The notes beneath the pieces are model-generated. The model had not been told where the DNA came from. It made no database searches and saw only the letters and a list, made by a program, of their open reading frames with translations. From 62-47 sp051954235 (GTDB lineage: Bacteria > Pseudomonadota > Alphaproteobacteria > Rhizobiales > Xanthobacteraceae), in NCBI GenBank assembly GCA_051954235.1, contig JBQCHY010000116.1, positions 1-64,000 of the forward strand: a stretch of DNA of 64,000 nucleotides, written 5' to 3'. Below are positions 51,093 to 59,304 of the stretch, piece after piece. How positions within the stretch are numbered: the stretch's first letter is position 1; every line of letters begins with the position of its first letter. The position numbers and the translations under genes were made by a program.

Positions 51093-51335
51093 ATGAAGAA
51101 GCCGAAGCTCGAACTCGACGAACCGCAGCAGCGCAAAGCCGTGGTGCGTGCCGACAAGGCCCCGACCGAAGGTTACTCGCTGGTGGTGGACGGTCACTTC
51201 AAGTCGCACCACGCCACTGTCGAAGCCGCCGAGGAAGCCGGGCTGGCGCTGAAGCATCGCTATCAGATGCTGCAGGTGCAGGTCTACGACGCCGCCACCA
51301 AGACGCGGTCGATGATTCAACTGCCGACCGGCTAG
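51093..51335 (+). CDS. Small conserved-looking protein (80 aa)
   Basis: 80-residue soluble protein with GGAGAAGAG directly before the ATG. The sequence is a short basic/acidic N-terminus, then a compact domain (YSLVVDGHFKSHHATVEAAE, KHRYQMLQVQVYDAATKTRS) that reads like beta-alpha-beta with a helix spanning EAAEEAGLALK. It resembles small hypothetical proteins I associate with Bradyrhizobium-type genomes, with no known function. It stands alone, with a family E repeat after it. Confidence 0.72.
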   Translation: MKKPKLELDEPQQRKAVVRADKAPTEGYSLVVDGHFKSHHATVEAAEEAGLALKHRYQMLQVQVYDAATKTRSMIQLPTG

Positions 51336-51379
51336 TAATTCCTGATTTTGGGGGAAGCTCCTCCGCCAAACGATGCGCG

Positions 51380-51494
51380 CTCCCTCTCACCTTGTGGGAG
51401 AGGGTTGGGGTGAGGGGTTACTGCCTCAGTGATGATCGTTCCCCCTCGCCCGGAACCTACGGCTCCGACCTCTCCCCGTTGGGGAGAGGTGAAG
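51380..51494. repeat. Palindromic intergenic repeat, family E
   Basis: Two adjoining elements. The first is CTCCCTCTCACCTTGTGGGAGAGGGTTGGGGTGAGGGG. The second has CCCTCGCCCGGAACCTACGGCTCCGACC, then the hairpin CTCTCCCCGTTGGGGAGAG. The outer arms (CCCTCTCACC / GGTGAGGGG and CCCCTCGCCC) are related. Only one copy is in this window, but the CTCTCCCC/GGGGAGAG form is a well-known type in proteobacterial genomes. Confidence 0.75.
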
Positions 51495-51593
51495 TACGTT
51501 GCGCAGTCATTCGATCGAGTTCGAACTGCGCTAGCGTAGAAACAAGTAATCGCGCATCAGCACGATCGGCTGACGATCCGACGCTGCGCTCTA

Positions 51594-51890
51594 TCAGGTC
51601 CGATAACCGCCGCTGCGTTGGCTGGCCAGCCACGCCGACAGGTCCTGCCCTTGCTCGGCTTTCGTGCCTGAAGTCTTGCCGGCTGTTTTGCCGCCGGCTT
51701 TCGATCCAGCCTTCGCGCGCTTGATCGAAGGCGTCGGCGACGCGGCTTCTTTCGCCAATCGCAACGCCTTCAATCTCGCCATGTTGTCGCGCACCGCCTT
51801 GGCGGCCGCCTCGCGCTCCGCATGGGCATCTATGGTCTGACCGGCCTTGCCCGCACGTTGCGCAGCGTCGTCGCGATCATGTTGTGTCAT
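51594..51890 (-). CDS. Small Ala/Lys-rich protein (98 aa)
   Basis: 98-residue hydrophilic protein. Residues 20-55 form a likely amphipathic helix (IDAHAEREAAAKAVRDNMAR, LKALRLAKEAA), followed by a low-complexity Lys/Ala/Gly/Thr linker (KAGSKAGGKTAGKTSGTK) and a short C-terminal motif DLSAWLASQRSGGYRT. The Lys/Gly/Thr-rich tail resembles nucleic-acid-associated or disordered linkers. The ribosome site is weak and no homologous domain is recognised. It is separated by about 190 bp from the cobalamin riboswitch that points the other way. Function unknown. Confidence 0.58.
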   Translation of the reverse strand: MTQHDRDDAAQRAGKAGQTIDAHAEREAAAKAVRDNMARLKALRLAKEAASPTPSIKRAKAGSKAGGKTAGKTSGTKAEQGQDLSAWLASQRSGGYRT

Positions 51891-52083
51891 TTGGGCACCG
51901 CGTGTTTTCTAGGTCTTTATATCGTTTGCAGAACAACCCGGCTGGGTGTTCGATTGAGCGGCAACGAATACCGCGAAACGGCGCGCAGACAAGCAACAAA
52001 TTCCGACAATAGCAGCGGGCGCGTCAAAACGCCTGCCCCGTTCCAAGATCACAGTTGCGTGCGCAGCGCCGCTGTGCTTGTTT

Positions 52084-52292
52084 GGCACCGTCATCGGTGC
52101 CTCCCGAGGACGTTCCGACGGAGGTGAAACGGGAATGCGGTGCGGAGATCTCTTGAGTTGAGAGACCGATCTCCAATTCCGCGGCTGCCCCCGCAACTGT
52201 AAGCGGTCATCCAATCCACGAAGCCACTGGACCTCACAAGCAGGTCCGGGAAGGCGGATCCGGATAACGACCGCGAGCCAGGAGACCGGCCG
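52084..52292 (+). promoter_or_regulatory. Cobalamin riboswitch upstream of btuB
   Basis: Contains the conserved core: GGAGGTGAAACGGGAA, then GGTGCGG, the B12 box GCTGCCCCCGCAACTGTAAG (about 52184-52203), CCACTGG, GGGAAGG and GCGAGCCAGGAGACCGG in the right order and spacing. It binds adenosylcobalamin and would lower btuB-btuC-btuD expression. It ends about 48 bases before the btuB ATG. The flanking 51891-52083 holds no gene I can support. Confidence 0.96.
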
Positions 52293-52339
52293 TTGACGAA
52301 CTTGACACGTTCGACGGTGGGTCGACGAAAGGGGCTACG

Positions 52340-54304
52340 ATGAATCTGCGAAATGTCGCTGCCGGCACGGCAGCCTGTCTTGCGTTGTCTCCGATTTGCG
52401 GAGACGCGAATGCTCAATCACGCCTGGAGCAATTGCCCGATATCGTGGTGACGGCGGGCCGCGCGCCGGAGCCGATCGGCTCCACCGGCAACGCTATCAG
52501 CGTCATCAGCGGCGACACACTGACGACCAGCAATCCCGCATCTCTCACCGACGCGCTGCGCTCGGTGCCGGGCCTGATGGTGACGCAGGCCGGCGGCCCG
52601 GCCGGCACCACCGGCGTAATGTTGCGCGGCGCCAACACCGGACAAACGCTGGTGCTGATCGACGGCATCCGCGTCAACGATCCGAGCGGCGCGGCGGGCG
52701 ATTTCAATTTCGCGCTCGTTGCGCCCGGCACCGTCGATCGCGTCGAGGTGCTGCGCGGACCGCAAAGCGCGCTGTACGGCTCCGATGCGATGGGCGGCGT
52801 CATCAACATCATCACCAAGAAGGGCAGCGGCCCGGCGCAGTATAGCATTCGTACCGAAGGCGGCAGCTACGGCACCGCTTCGACCACCGCGTCGATGAGC
52901 GGCTCCAGCGGACCGTGGACTTACGCCGTCACCGGCAGCGGCCAGCACACCAACGGCTTCTCCAGCTACGGTTATCGCATCCCGTCAATCGAGGCGAAGT
53001 ATCCGAATCTCGAAAAGGACGGCATGGACCGCATCGGCGGCTCGGCCCGCGTCGGCTACGATGCCGGCGAAGGCTTTCGCTTCGATGCCGGCGTGATGTC
53101 CACGTTCACGCGCGGTGCCTACGACGCCTCGTTCGGCGCGACGCCTGATACGCCGTCGAACTCCAACCAGTTGCAGCAGCAGATCTGGGCCAAGGCGACG
53201 GTCGATTCGCTCGGCGGCATGTTGACGCAAAGCATCACCACGTTTGCCACCCAGATCGACCGCACTTTCAACGACTATTCGTCCTACGGCATCAACGTGC
53301 TGCCGGCCAACAGCTTCGCCACGTCCACCGATTTCCGCGGCAACAGCTTTGGCGCGGAATACCAGGGCGATCTGAAAATGGCCGCCGCCGGCTCGCTGAT
53401 CTACGGAGCGCGCACGCAACACGACACCGCCGAATCCTTCGGCGCGACCATCCTGCCGGTGCCGACGCCGCGCATCTCCACGCTGAACGCGACGAAGGAC
53501 ACCAACTCGGTGTTCGCGCTGTGGAAGCTGCCGATCGGCGAGCGGCTGAGTGTGACGGTGGGCGGCCGCGTCGATGACGTGGTCGATGTCGCGACCTTCG
53601 CGACGTGGCGCACCACAGCGGCTTACAATATCAGCGAGACCGGCACCAAGCTGCGCGCCAGCGCCGGCACCGGCGCCAAGGCGCCGACGCTGTATCAGCT
53701 TTATGAGCCGAACTACGGCAACAGCGGCCTCAAGCCGGAAGAGAGTTTCGGTTACGATGCCGGCATCGATCAGAGCCTGTTCAACGGCCGCGTGACGCTG
53801 TCGCTCACCGGCTTCTACAACAAGTTCAGCAACCTGATCGACTTCACCTTCGATCCGACACCGACACAGCCGTTCGGGCATTACATCAACGTCGCGCGCG
53901 CAGAAACCTCGGGCCTCGAAGTCGGCGCCGACGTCGACGTGATGCCGGGAACACTGCGGCTCAAGACCGCCTACACCTGGCTGCAAGCCAAGGATCTTTC
54001 CACCGGCCTGACCTTGGCGCGACGCCCCGAGCACCTGGCGCGCATCGCGCTCGCCATCACGCCGACCGATCGCTGGCTGATCGAGCCGCGCATCCTGATG
54101 GTCTCGAAGCGTTTCAGCAGCAACAACGAGTTGAATCCGCTCAACGCCTATACCCGCGTCGATCTCTATACTGAATACAAGATCGACAATAACTGGAAGG
54201 TGTTCGCGCGCGGCGAGAACATTTTTAACGAGCGCTATCAGGAAGTGCTCAACTACGGCACCACCGGGCCTGCGGTCTACGGAGGCTTCCACGCCACATG
54301 GTGA
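52340..54304 (+). CDS. btuB: TonB-dependent outer-membrane cobalamin receptor
   Basis: 654-residue outer-membrane receptor. A signal peptide (to about residue 25, ANA) is followed by the TonB box region LPDIVVTAGRAPEPIG. The plug domain has VMLRGANTGQTLVLIDGIRV and VEVLRGPQSALYGSDAMGGV, and the 22-strand barrel ends with an aromatic terminal residue (GGFHATW). Start context is AAAGGGG before the ATG. The cobalamin riboswitch just upstream and the BtuC/BtuD genes right after identify the substrate as corrinoid. It overlaps btuC by seven bases. Confidence 0.95.
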   Translation: MNLRNVAAGTAACLALSPICGDANAQSRLEQLPDIVVTAGRAPEPIGSTGNAISVISGDTLTTSNPASLTDALRSVPGLMVTQAGGPAGTTGVMLRGANTGQTLVLIDGIRVNDPSGAAGDFNFALVAPGTVDRVEVLRGPQSALYGSDAMGGVINIITKKGSGPAQYSIRTEGGSYGTASTTASMSGSSGPWTYAVTGSGQHTNGFSSYGYRIPSIEAKYPNLEKDGMDRIGGSARVGYDAGEGFRFDAGVMSTFTRGAYDASFGATPDTPSNSNQLQQQIWAKATVDSLGGMLTQSITTFATQIDRTFNDYSSYGINVLPANSFATSTDFRGNSFGAEYQGDLKMAAAGSLIYGARTQHDTAESFGATILPVPTPRISTLNATKDTNSVFALWKLPIGERLSVTVGGRVDDVVDVATFATWRTTAAYNISETGTKLRASAGTGAKAPTLYQLYEPNYGNSGLKPEESFGYDAGIDQSLFNGRVTLSLTGFYNKFSNLIDFTFDPTPTQPFGHYINVARAETSGLEVGADVDVMPGTLRLKTAYTWLQAKDLSTGLTLARRPEHLARIALAITPTDRWLIEPRILMVSKRFSSNNELNPLNAYTRVDLYTEYKIDNNWKVFARGENIFNERYQEVLNYGTTGPAVYGGFHATW

Positions 54305-55323
54305 CAGAGAGCGCCGCAGCCAAACGACGGACCAGCACCATCATCGCCATGGGGCTTCTCGTCGTGCTGCTGGCGCTGATCTCGCTCGGCGTCGGACCGG
54401 TGCGGATGACGCCGTTGACGGTGCTCGACACGCTGTTCGGCGGCGGCAGCGACGTCTATCGCGTGATCGTGCAGGAGATACGGCTCCCGCGCACCATCCT
54501 CGCCGTCGCCATCGGCGCCATTCTCGGCCTCTCCGGCGCGGCGCTGCAAGGGCTGCTGCGCAATCCGCTCGCCTCACCGTCGCTGTTCGGCGCGCCGCAA
54601 GCGGCGGCGTTCGGCGCGGTGCTGGTGATCGCGCTCGGCCTCGCCGACGTGCGCTCCTATGCGTTGCCTGGCGCGGCAATCGTGATGGCGTTCGTGTCGG
54701 TCTTCGCGCTGCTGGTGGTGGCCGGGCGTAACGCTGGCCTGCTGATCCTCATTCTCGCCGGCCTCGCGATATCAAGTCTTGCCGGCGCGGCCACCGCGCT
54801 GGCGATGAACCTCTCCAGCAATCCGTTCGTGGCGCTGGAGATCGCGTTCTGGCTGCTCGGCTCGCTGGAGGACCGCAGCTTCCGCCATGTGATGCTGGCG
54901 CTGCCGTTCATCACCATCGGCGCCATCATCCTGATGAGCCAGCGCAACGCGTTGCGCGCACTCAGCCTCGGTGAGGAAACCGCGCAAAGCCTCGGCGTCC
55001 ATGTCGGCGCGTTGCGGCTGATCATGATTCTCGGCGTCGCGTTCGGCGTCGGCGGCGCGGTGGCGGTGACCGGCACCATCGGCTTCATCGGCCTGATCGC
55101 GCCGCATCTGATGCGACCGCTGGTCGGCTACGATCCGGCGCGGCTCCTGGTGCCGAGCGCATTGGCCGGCGCGGCGCTGCTGCTCGCCGCCGATATCGCG
55201 GTGCGCATCATTCCCTCCACCAGTGACATCAAGGTCGGCGTGCTGACCTCGCTGATTGGCGTGCCGTTCTTCCTCTATCTGATCATGCGCGAGCGCCGCG
55301 CATTGGGAGGCGGCGTCGGATGA
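54298..55323 (+). CDS. btuC: Cobalamin (FecCD/BtuC-type) ABC transporter permease
   Basis: 341-residue permease with about 9-10 TMs of the FecCD family. Landmarks are IRLPRTILAVAIGAILGLSGAALQGLLRNPLASPSLFG, the classic RLPR...GxxLGxSGxxxQxxxRNPLAxP pattern, and FIGLIAPHLMRPLVGYDPARLLVPSAL near the coupling helix. It forms the translocation channel for corrinoid across the inner membrane. It overlaps btuB by seven bases and btuD by four (ATGA), so the genes are translationally linked. FecCD proteins carry siderophores or B12; the riboswitch and btuB context set the assignment. Confidence 0.93.
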   Translation: MVTESAAAKRRTSTIIAMGLLVVLLALISLGVGPVRMTPLTVLDTLFGGGSDVYRVIVQEIRLPRTILAVAIGAILGLSGAALQGLLRNPLASPSLFGAPQAAAFGAVLVIALGLADVRSYALPGAAIVMAFVSVFALLVVAGRNAGLLILILAGLAISSLAGAATALAMNLSSNPFVALEIAFWLLGSLEDRSFRHVMLALPFITIGAIILMSQRNALRALSLGEETAQSLGVHVGALRLIMILGVAFGVGGAVAVTGTIGFIGLIAPHLMRPLVGYDPARLLVPSALAGAALLLAADIAVRIIPSTSDIKVGVLTSLIGVPFFLYLIMRERRALGGGVG

Positions 55324-56099
55324 TGGATGCCTTCCTCACCGCGCACAAACTGAGCGTCACCCTCGCCGGACGCGAAGTGCTGCACGACATCTCGCTGGCC
55401 TTGCCGCGCCAGCATCTCGTCGCGCTGGTCGGGCCGAACGGCGCCGGCAAGACCACGCTGCTGCGCGCGCTGGCCGGGCTGCTGCCCGCGCGCGGCGCGA
55501 TCCATGTCGGCGGCGACGCGCTTGCATCATTATCGTTGCGCGAGCGCGCCAAGCGTTTCGGCTATCTGCCGCAAGGCCACATGGTGCATTGGCCGTTGCC
55601 GGCGCGCGATATCGTGGCGCTGGGGCGTTATCCGCACGGCGCGACCGATCCGGCGCGACTGTCACCCACCGATGAAGCCGCCGTCGAACGCGCGATGCAG
55701 GCGACCGACGTGACGCAATTCAGCGCTCGTCCCGCCACCGAGCTCTCCGGCGGCGAGCGCAGCCGCGTCGCATTGGCGCGCGTGCTCGCCGTGGAAGCGC
55801 CGGTGATCCTCGCCGACGAGCCGACCGCTGCGCTCGACCCACGCTTTCAGATCGAGGTGATGAAGAATCTGCGCACCGCCGCGGACAGCGGCATCCTGGC
55901 CATCGTCGTCACTCACGACCTCGGCCTCGCCGCGCGCTATGCCGACGTGGTCATGGTGATGCAGGAAGGCCGGCTGGCAGCGCAAGGCGCGCCGGCCGAA
56001 GCGCTGTCCGATGCTATCCTTGCCGATGTATTCCGCGTCACCGCCTATCGCACCGGCTTTGAGCATCGCATGATCATCGTGCCATGGGCCGGCGTGTGA
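55320..56099 (+). CDS. btuD: Cobalamin ABC transporter ATPase
   Basis: 259-residue ATP-binding subunit of the FecE/BtuD type. Walker A GPNGAGKTTLL, Q-loop YLPQGHMVHWPL, signature ELSGGERSRVALAR, Walker B VILADEPTAALD and H-loop VVTHDLGLAARYAD are all present. The 'LPQ' and 'YPHG' spacing is typical of the iron/B12 importers. It works with BtuC and probably the binding protein at 57274. The start ATG overlaps the btuC stop. The end is followed by a family D repeat before the opposing cobC gene. Confidence 0.93.
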   Translation: MMDAFLTAHKLSVTLAGREVLHDISLALPRQHLVALVGPNGAGKTTLLRALAGLLPARGAIHVGGDALASLSLRERAKRFGYLPQGHMVHWPLPARDIVALGRYPHGATDPARLSPTDEAAVERAMQATDVTQFSARPATELSGGERSRVALARVLAVEAPVILADEPTAALDPRFQIEVMKNLRTAADSGILAIVVTHDLGLAARYADVVMVMQEGRLAAQGAPAEALSDAILADVFRVTAYRTGFEHRMIIVPWAGV

Positions 56100-56149
56100 A
56101 CGTGATGAAACGACGATGTCATGTTGAGAGCCTGACCGGAAATGCGGCG

Positions 56150-56252
56150 TCATCGTCCGCGAAGGCGGACGATCCAGTAATCCGTGGCGCCCATATGAGA
56201 AGCCTGACTCGATACGGAGTACTGGATGCCCGCCTGCGCGGGCATGACCGTC
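56150..56252. repeat. Intergenic repeat, family D (copy 2)
   Basis: TCATCGTCCGCGAAGGCGGACGATCCAGTAA, then a middle, then ACTGGATGCCCGCCTGCGCGGGCATGACCG: the same layout as 21816-21941 with different hairpin stems. It lies between converging btuD and cobC. Confidence 0.75.
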
Positions 56253-56253
56253 G

Positions 56254-57264
56254 TCATGTTGAATCGTCGTGTCGCAACCCACTTTCCGCCAACACCCGCG
56301 CCAGACGCTCCAGCGCCGCGTCGTCCGGCGGTAGACCGAAGCGCAGCAAGTCATCCGCCCAATCAAAACGCCGACACCAGATCTGCCGCCGCGCCAGCGC
56401 CGTGTGGTAGGCTGATGCATGGCGATGCCTGACCAGACGAAACAACGCGGTACCGCCGGCGAGCGCGAAGCCGGCGGCCTGCAACGCAGCGTCGAGCTTC
56501 GCGGCCTGCTCGCGGAGTTTATCGCGCGTCTCGCTCGCCCATCGATCATCCTCGAGCGCAATGCGACCGATGGTGAGTGCGGGGCCGGAACATATCCACG
56601 GCCCCATGGCCCCGCGGACCCGCGCGATCAGACTCTGCGGACCGGCGGCGAAGCCGAGCCGCAATCCGGCAAGGCCATAAAACTTGCCGAACGAACGCAG
56701 CACCACAACTGGCCGATCCTTGCACAACGCGACCGCGCTGATCGCGGGGTCGAGATCGACGAACGCTTCATCGATCACCATCACGCCGCCACGCGCGGCG
56801 ACGATCTCCGCAACCCGCGCCCGCGCGACACGATCGACGACGCGGCCATCGGGATTGTTCGGGTTGACGATCACGACGTGGCGAACGGCCGCCGGCATCT
56901 CCTCGACCGAGTCGATGGCGATCACTTCATGCCCTGCCAGCCGCCACGCTGCGGCGTGTTCGTTGTAGGTGGGAGAGACGATAGCGACAGCACCGCGCGC
57001 AACGATGCGTGGCAGCCATTGAATCAGCGCTTGCGTGCCTGGTGCGGCGACGATTCCGACATCGTCCGGAACGTCGTAAGCACGGCGTGCGGCGGCGAGC
57101 AACGCAGCTTCGTCGTCACGCGACGGCAAGCGTTGCCAGGCATCATTCGGCAATGGCGGAAGCGGATAGGGATTCGGATTGATGCCGGTCGAAAGATCGA
57201 GCCATGCCTCCGGCGCGCCGCCGAACTGCGCCATCGCCTCGCTGAGATCGCCGCCGTGTTTCAT
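56254..57264 (-). CDS. cobC: Threonine-phosphate decarboxylase-type PLP enzyme of cobalamin synthesis
   Basis: 336-residue fold-type I aminotransferase-like enzyme. It begins MKHGGDLSEAMAQFGG, the family's 'HGG' start, followed by WLDLSTGINPNPYP. The mid part has APGTQALIQWLPRI and VNPNNPDGRV. The PLP-lysine is in RSFGKFYGLAGLRLGFA. It makes (R)-1-amino-2-propanol O-phosphate from threonine phosphate for the aminopropanol arm of B12 (the protein called CobD in Salmonella). It is transcribed leftward, and the start of the BtuF-like gene is only 9 bp away on the other strand, so their 5' ends face each other very closely. Confidence 0.92.
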   Translation of the reverse strand: MKHGGDLSEAMAQFGGAPEAWLDLSTGINPNPYPLPPLPNDAWQRLPSRDDEAALLAAARRAYDVPDDVGIVAAPGTQALIQWLPRIVARGAVAIVSPTYNEHAAAWRLAGHEVIAIDSVEEMPAAVRHVVIVNPNNPDGRVVDRVARARVAEIVAARGGVMVIDEAFVDLDPAISAVALCKDRPVVVLRSFGKFYGLAGLRLGFAAGPQSLIARVRGAMGPWICSGPALTIGRIALEDDRWASETRDKLREQAAKLDAALQAAGFALAGGTALFRLVRHRHASAYHTALARRQIWCRRFDWADDLLRFGLPPDDAALERLARVLAESGLRHDDST

Positions 57265-57273
57265 GGGTTTCTC

Positions 57274-58167
57274 ATGCCACGCCGCGACGCGATGCGCGAG
57301 AGGTTCTCACTCGCCTTCGTCAGCGTTCTTGCGACAATCGCCGTCGCAACGATTACGCCCACGCGCGCGGCGGACCTGCCGCGCATCGCCTCGATCAACG
57401 CCTGCACCGACCAACTGCTGCTGGCGCTGGCGGACCCCGATCAGATTCTCGGCCTCGGCCCCTATTCGCGCGACGCCACCCGCTCGTGGAGCGCCGCTGC
57501 GGCGCACCGCTATCCGCGCCTGTCGGGCGAAGCCGAAGACGTGCTGTTGCTGAAGCCGGACGTCGTGGTCGCCGGCAGCTTCACCAAGCGCGCCACCCGC
57601 GAACTGCTGAAAGAGCAAGGCGAGAAGGTTGTGACCTTCGACGTCGCGCACTCGCTCGACGAGGTGAAGACACAAATCCGCAAGATGGGCGAGGTGACGC
57701 AACACCCTGACCGCGCCGAGACCTACATTGCGCGCATCGACGTGGCTCTCGCGCGCACACGGCAGTTCGTCGCGAAGCGCCGCTATCGCGTGCTGTCGAT
57801 CTCGCGGCGCGGCTGGGTGTCCGGCAGTCGCAGCCTGATGAGTTCACTGCTCGCGGAGACGGGACTGACCAACGCCGCTGGCGAATTGGGCCTCAAGTTC
57901 GGCGGCTTCGCCTCATTGGAAGCTATCGTCAAGCTGCAACCGGACTTCATCGTGGTGTCGAACGACAGCGATTTCGCCGAGGATGAGGGTCGCGCCTTCC
58001 TGCTGCACCCGGCGCTGGAGCACTTCTATCCGCCGTCGAAGCGTCTCTTGGTGCCGGAGCGATTGACGGTCTGCGGCGGCCCGATGGTCGCCGACGCACT
58101 GGAGCGCATCGTCAGCGAGATCACTCGCGCTGAGCGCGAAGCCGGCACGGCCGCAGCGACGCAGTGA
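57274..58167 (+). CDS. btuF: BtuF-like cobalamin-binding periplasmic protein
   Basis: 297-residue periplasmic binding protein of the helical-backbone metal/B12 type, with a signal peptide ending TRA (about residue 30). The mature part has PRIASINACTDQLLLALADP, the family's 'RIVSLxPxxTE' counterpart, then DVLLLKPDVVVAGSFTKRAT. The C-lobe has RRGWVSGSRSLMSSLLAETG and EAIVKLQPDFIVVSNDS. The frame is open far upstream, but the signal peptide fixes the start near 57274 (or 57292). The position between cobC and cbiB and near btuBCD supports corrinoid as ligand; a siderophore ligand is possible. Confidence 0.88.
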   Translation: MPRRDAMRERFSLAFVSVLATIAVATITPTRAADLPRIASINACTDQLLLALADPDQILGLGPYSRDATRSWSAAAAHRYPRLSGEAEDVLLLKPDVVVAGSFTKRATRELLKEQGEKVVTFDVAHSLDEVKTQIRKMGEVTQHPDRAETYIARIDVALARTRQFVAKRRYRVLSISRRGWVSGSRSLMSSLLAETGLTNAAGELGLKFGGFASLEAIVKLQPDFIVVSNDSDFAEDEGRAFLLHPALEHFYPPSKRLLVPERLTVCGGPMVADALERIVSEITRAEREAGTAAATQ

Positions 58168-58168
58168 C

Positions 58169-59146
58169 ATGCTGTCGTGGAGCGATACCCTTGTCATCAC
58201 GCTGGTCGCTGTAGCCGCCGACGTCGTCATCGGCGACCCGGACTGGCTATGGCGGCGATTGGCGCATCCGGTCGCGATGACCGGCCGCGCGATCGCTATC
58301 CTGGATCGCGCGCTCAATCGCGAGGCGTGGCCGTCGGCGCGGCGCAGGCTCGCCGGCGTTGCAACGATCCTGCTATTGACGATCGCGGCGCTGTTGGCGG
58401 GATACGCCATTGAAGCGATGATCCCGCGCGGTCTCGCCGGCAACATCGCATTGGGCCTGCTCGCCTCGACGCTGATCGCGCAAAAGAGTCTTTATCAGCA
58501 CGTCGCGCGAGTCCATGCGGCATTCAGCATGGGCGGGCTCGCCGCCGCGCGCGACGCCGTGAGCCTGATCGTCGGACGCGACCCGAACAGCCTCGACGAG
58601 AGCGGTGTCAGCCGCGCCGCGATTGAATCCTGCGCCGAGAATTTTTCCGACGGCGTGGTGGCGCCGACATTTTGGTTAGCGCTGCTCGGCCTGCCGGGAC
58701 TACTCGCCTATAAGACGATCAACACCGCGGACTCGATGATCGGTCATCGCAGCGACACCTATCGCGATTTCGGCTGGGCCTCGGCGCGGCTCGACGACCT
58801 CGTCAACCTCGTGCCCGCGCGGCTCTCCGCTCTGTTGCTGGCATTGGCCGCGCCGTTCGCGCGCGGATCGATCGCAACGGCCTTGGAGGCGATGTGGCGC
58901 GACGCGCGAAAGCATCGCTCGCCCAATGCGGGCTGGCCGGAAAGCGCAATGGCCGGCGCACTCGGCATCAAACTCGCCGGCCCGCGCCGCTACGCCGAAG
59001 GATTGGTCGACGATCCCTGGCTCAACGCCAGAGGCCGCGAAGCCAACCCCGCCGACATCCGCCGCGCGCTGCGCATGCTGGTGATGGCGTGCATTGTCGA
59101 ATTCGCGATCTTCGCCCTTCTGACACTATGGCTCGTGGCGTTCTGA
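58169..59146 (+). CDS. cbiB: Adenosylcobinamide-phosphate synthase (CbiB / CobD)
   Basis: 325-residue polytopic membrane enzyme that attaches aminopropanol (phosphate) to adenosylcobyric acid. The N-terminus has VIGDPDWLWRRLAHPVAMTGRAI (GDPxxxxHPVxxxG signature). CAENFSDGVVAPTFWLALLG and YKTINTADSMIGHRSDTYRDFG are strongly conserved CbiB segments. PNAGWPESAMAGALGIKLAG completes it. It begins one base after the btuF stop, so the two are one unit. In Rhizobiales it is named CobD; I give the alternative symbol to avoid confusion with the PLP enzyme next door. Confidence 0.96.
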   Translation: MLSWSDTLVITLVAVAADVVIGDPDWLWRRLAHPVAMTGRAIAILDRALNREAWPSARRRLAGVATILLLTIAALLAGYAIEAMIPRGLAGNIALGLLASTLIAQKSLYQHVARVHAAFSMGGLAAARDAVSLIVGRDPNSLDESGVSRAAIESCAENFSDGVVAPTFWLALLGLPGLLAYKTINTADSMIGHRSDTYRDFGWASARLDDLVNLVPARLSALLLALAAPFARGSIATALEAMWRDARKHRSPNAGWPESAMAGALGIKLAGPRRYAEGLVDDPWLNARGREANPADIRRALRMLVMACIVEFAIFALLTLWLVAF

Positions 59147-59158
59147 GAACCTAACGGC

Positions 59159-59250
59159 TCGTCATGGCCGGGCTTGTCCCGGCCATCCACGACTTGCTCG
59201 TTGAGCTTCAGCAAAGACGTGGGTGCCCGCGACAAGCGCGGGCATGACCG
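59159..59250. repeat. Palindromic intergenic repeat, family B
   Basis: GTCATGGCCGGGCTTGTCCCGGCCATCCACGAC on the left and AAGACGTGGGTGCCCGCGACAAGCGCGGGCATGACCG on the right, each a hairpin (GGCCGGG/CCCGGCC and GCCCGCG/CGCGGGC). It sits between converging cbiB and cobQ. Confidence 0.85.
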
Positions 59251-59304
59251 AGAGCGGATGGAAAACGCGAAAAATTTTCTGCCTGATCGAGGCCCATTCC
59301 AAAT

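Noticed and set aside
51082..51095. An upstream ATG just before the 80-aa gene as its start
   Set aside because: That frame (ATG GAG AAG AGA TGA) ends after four codons. It overlaps the ribosome site of the real start at 51093.
56419..58167. 582-codon version of the BtuF-like gene
   Set aside because: The first 285 codons are antisense to cobC. The signal peptide near 57274-57292 marks the true start.
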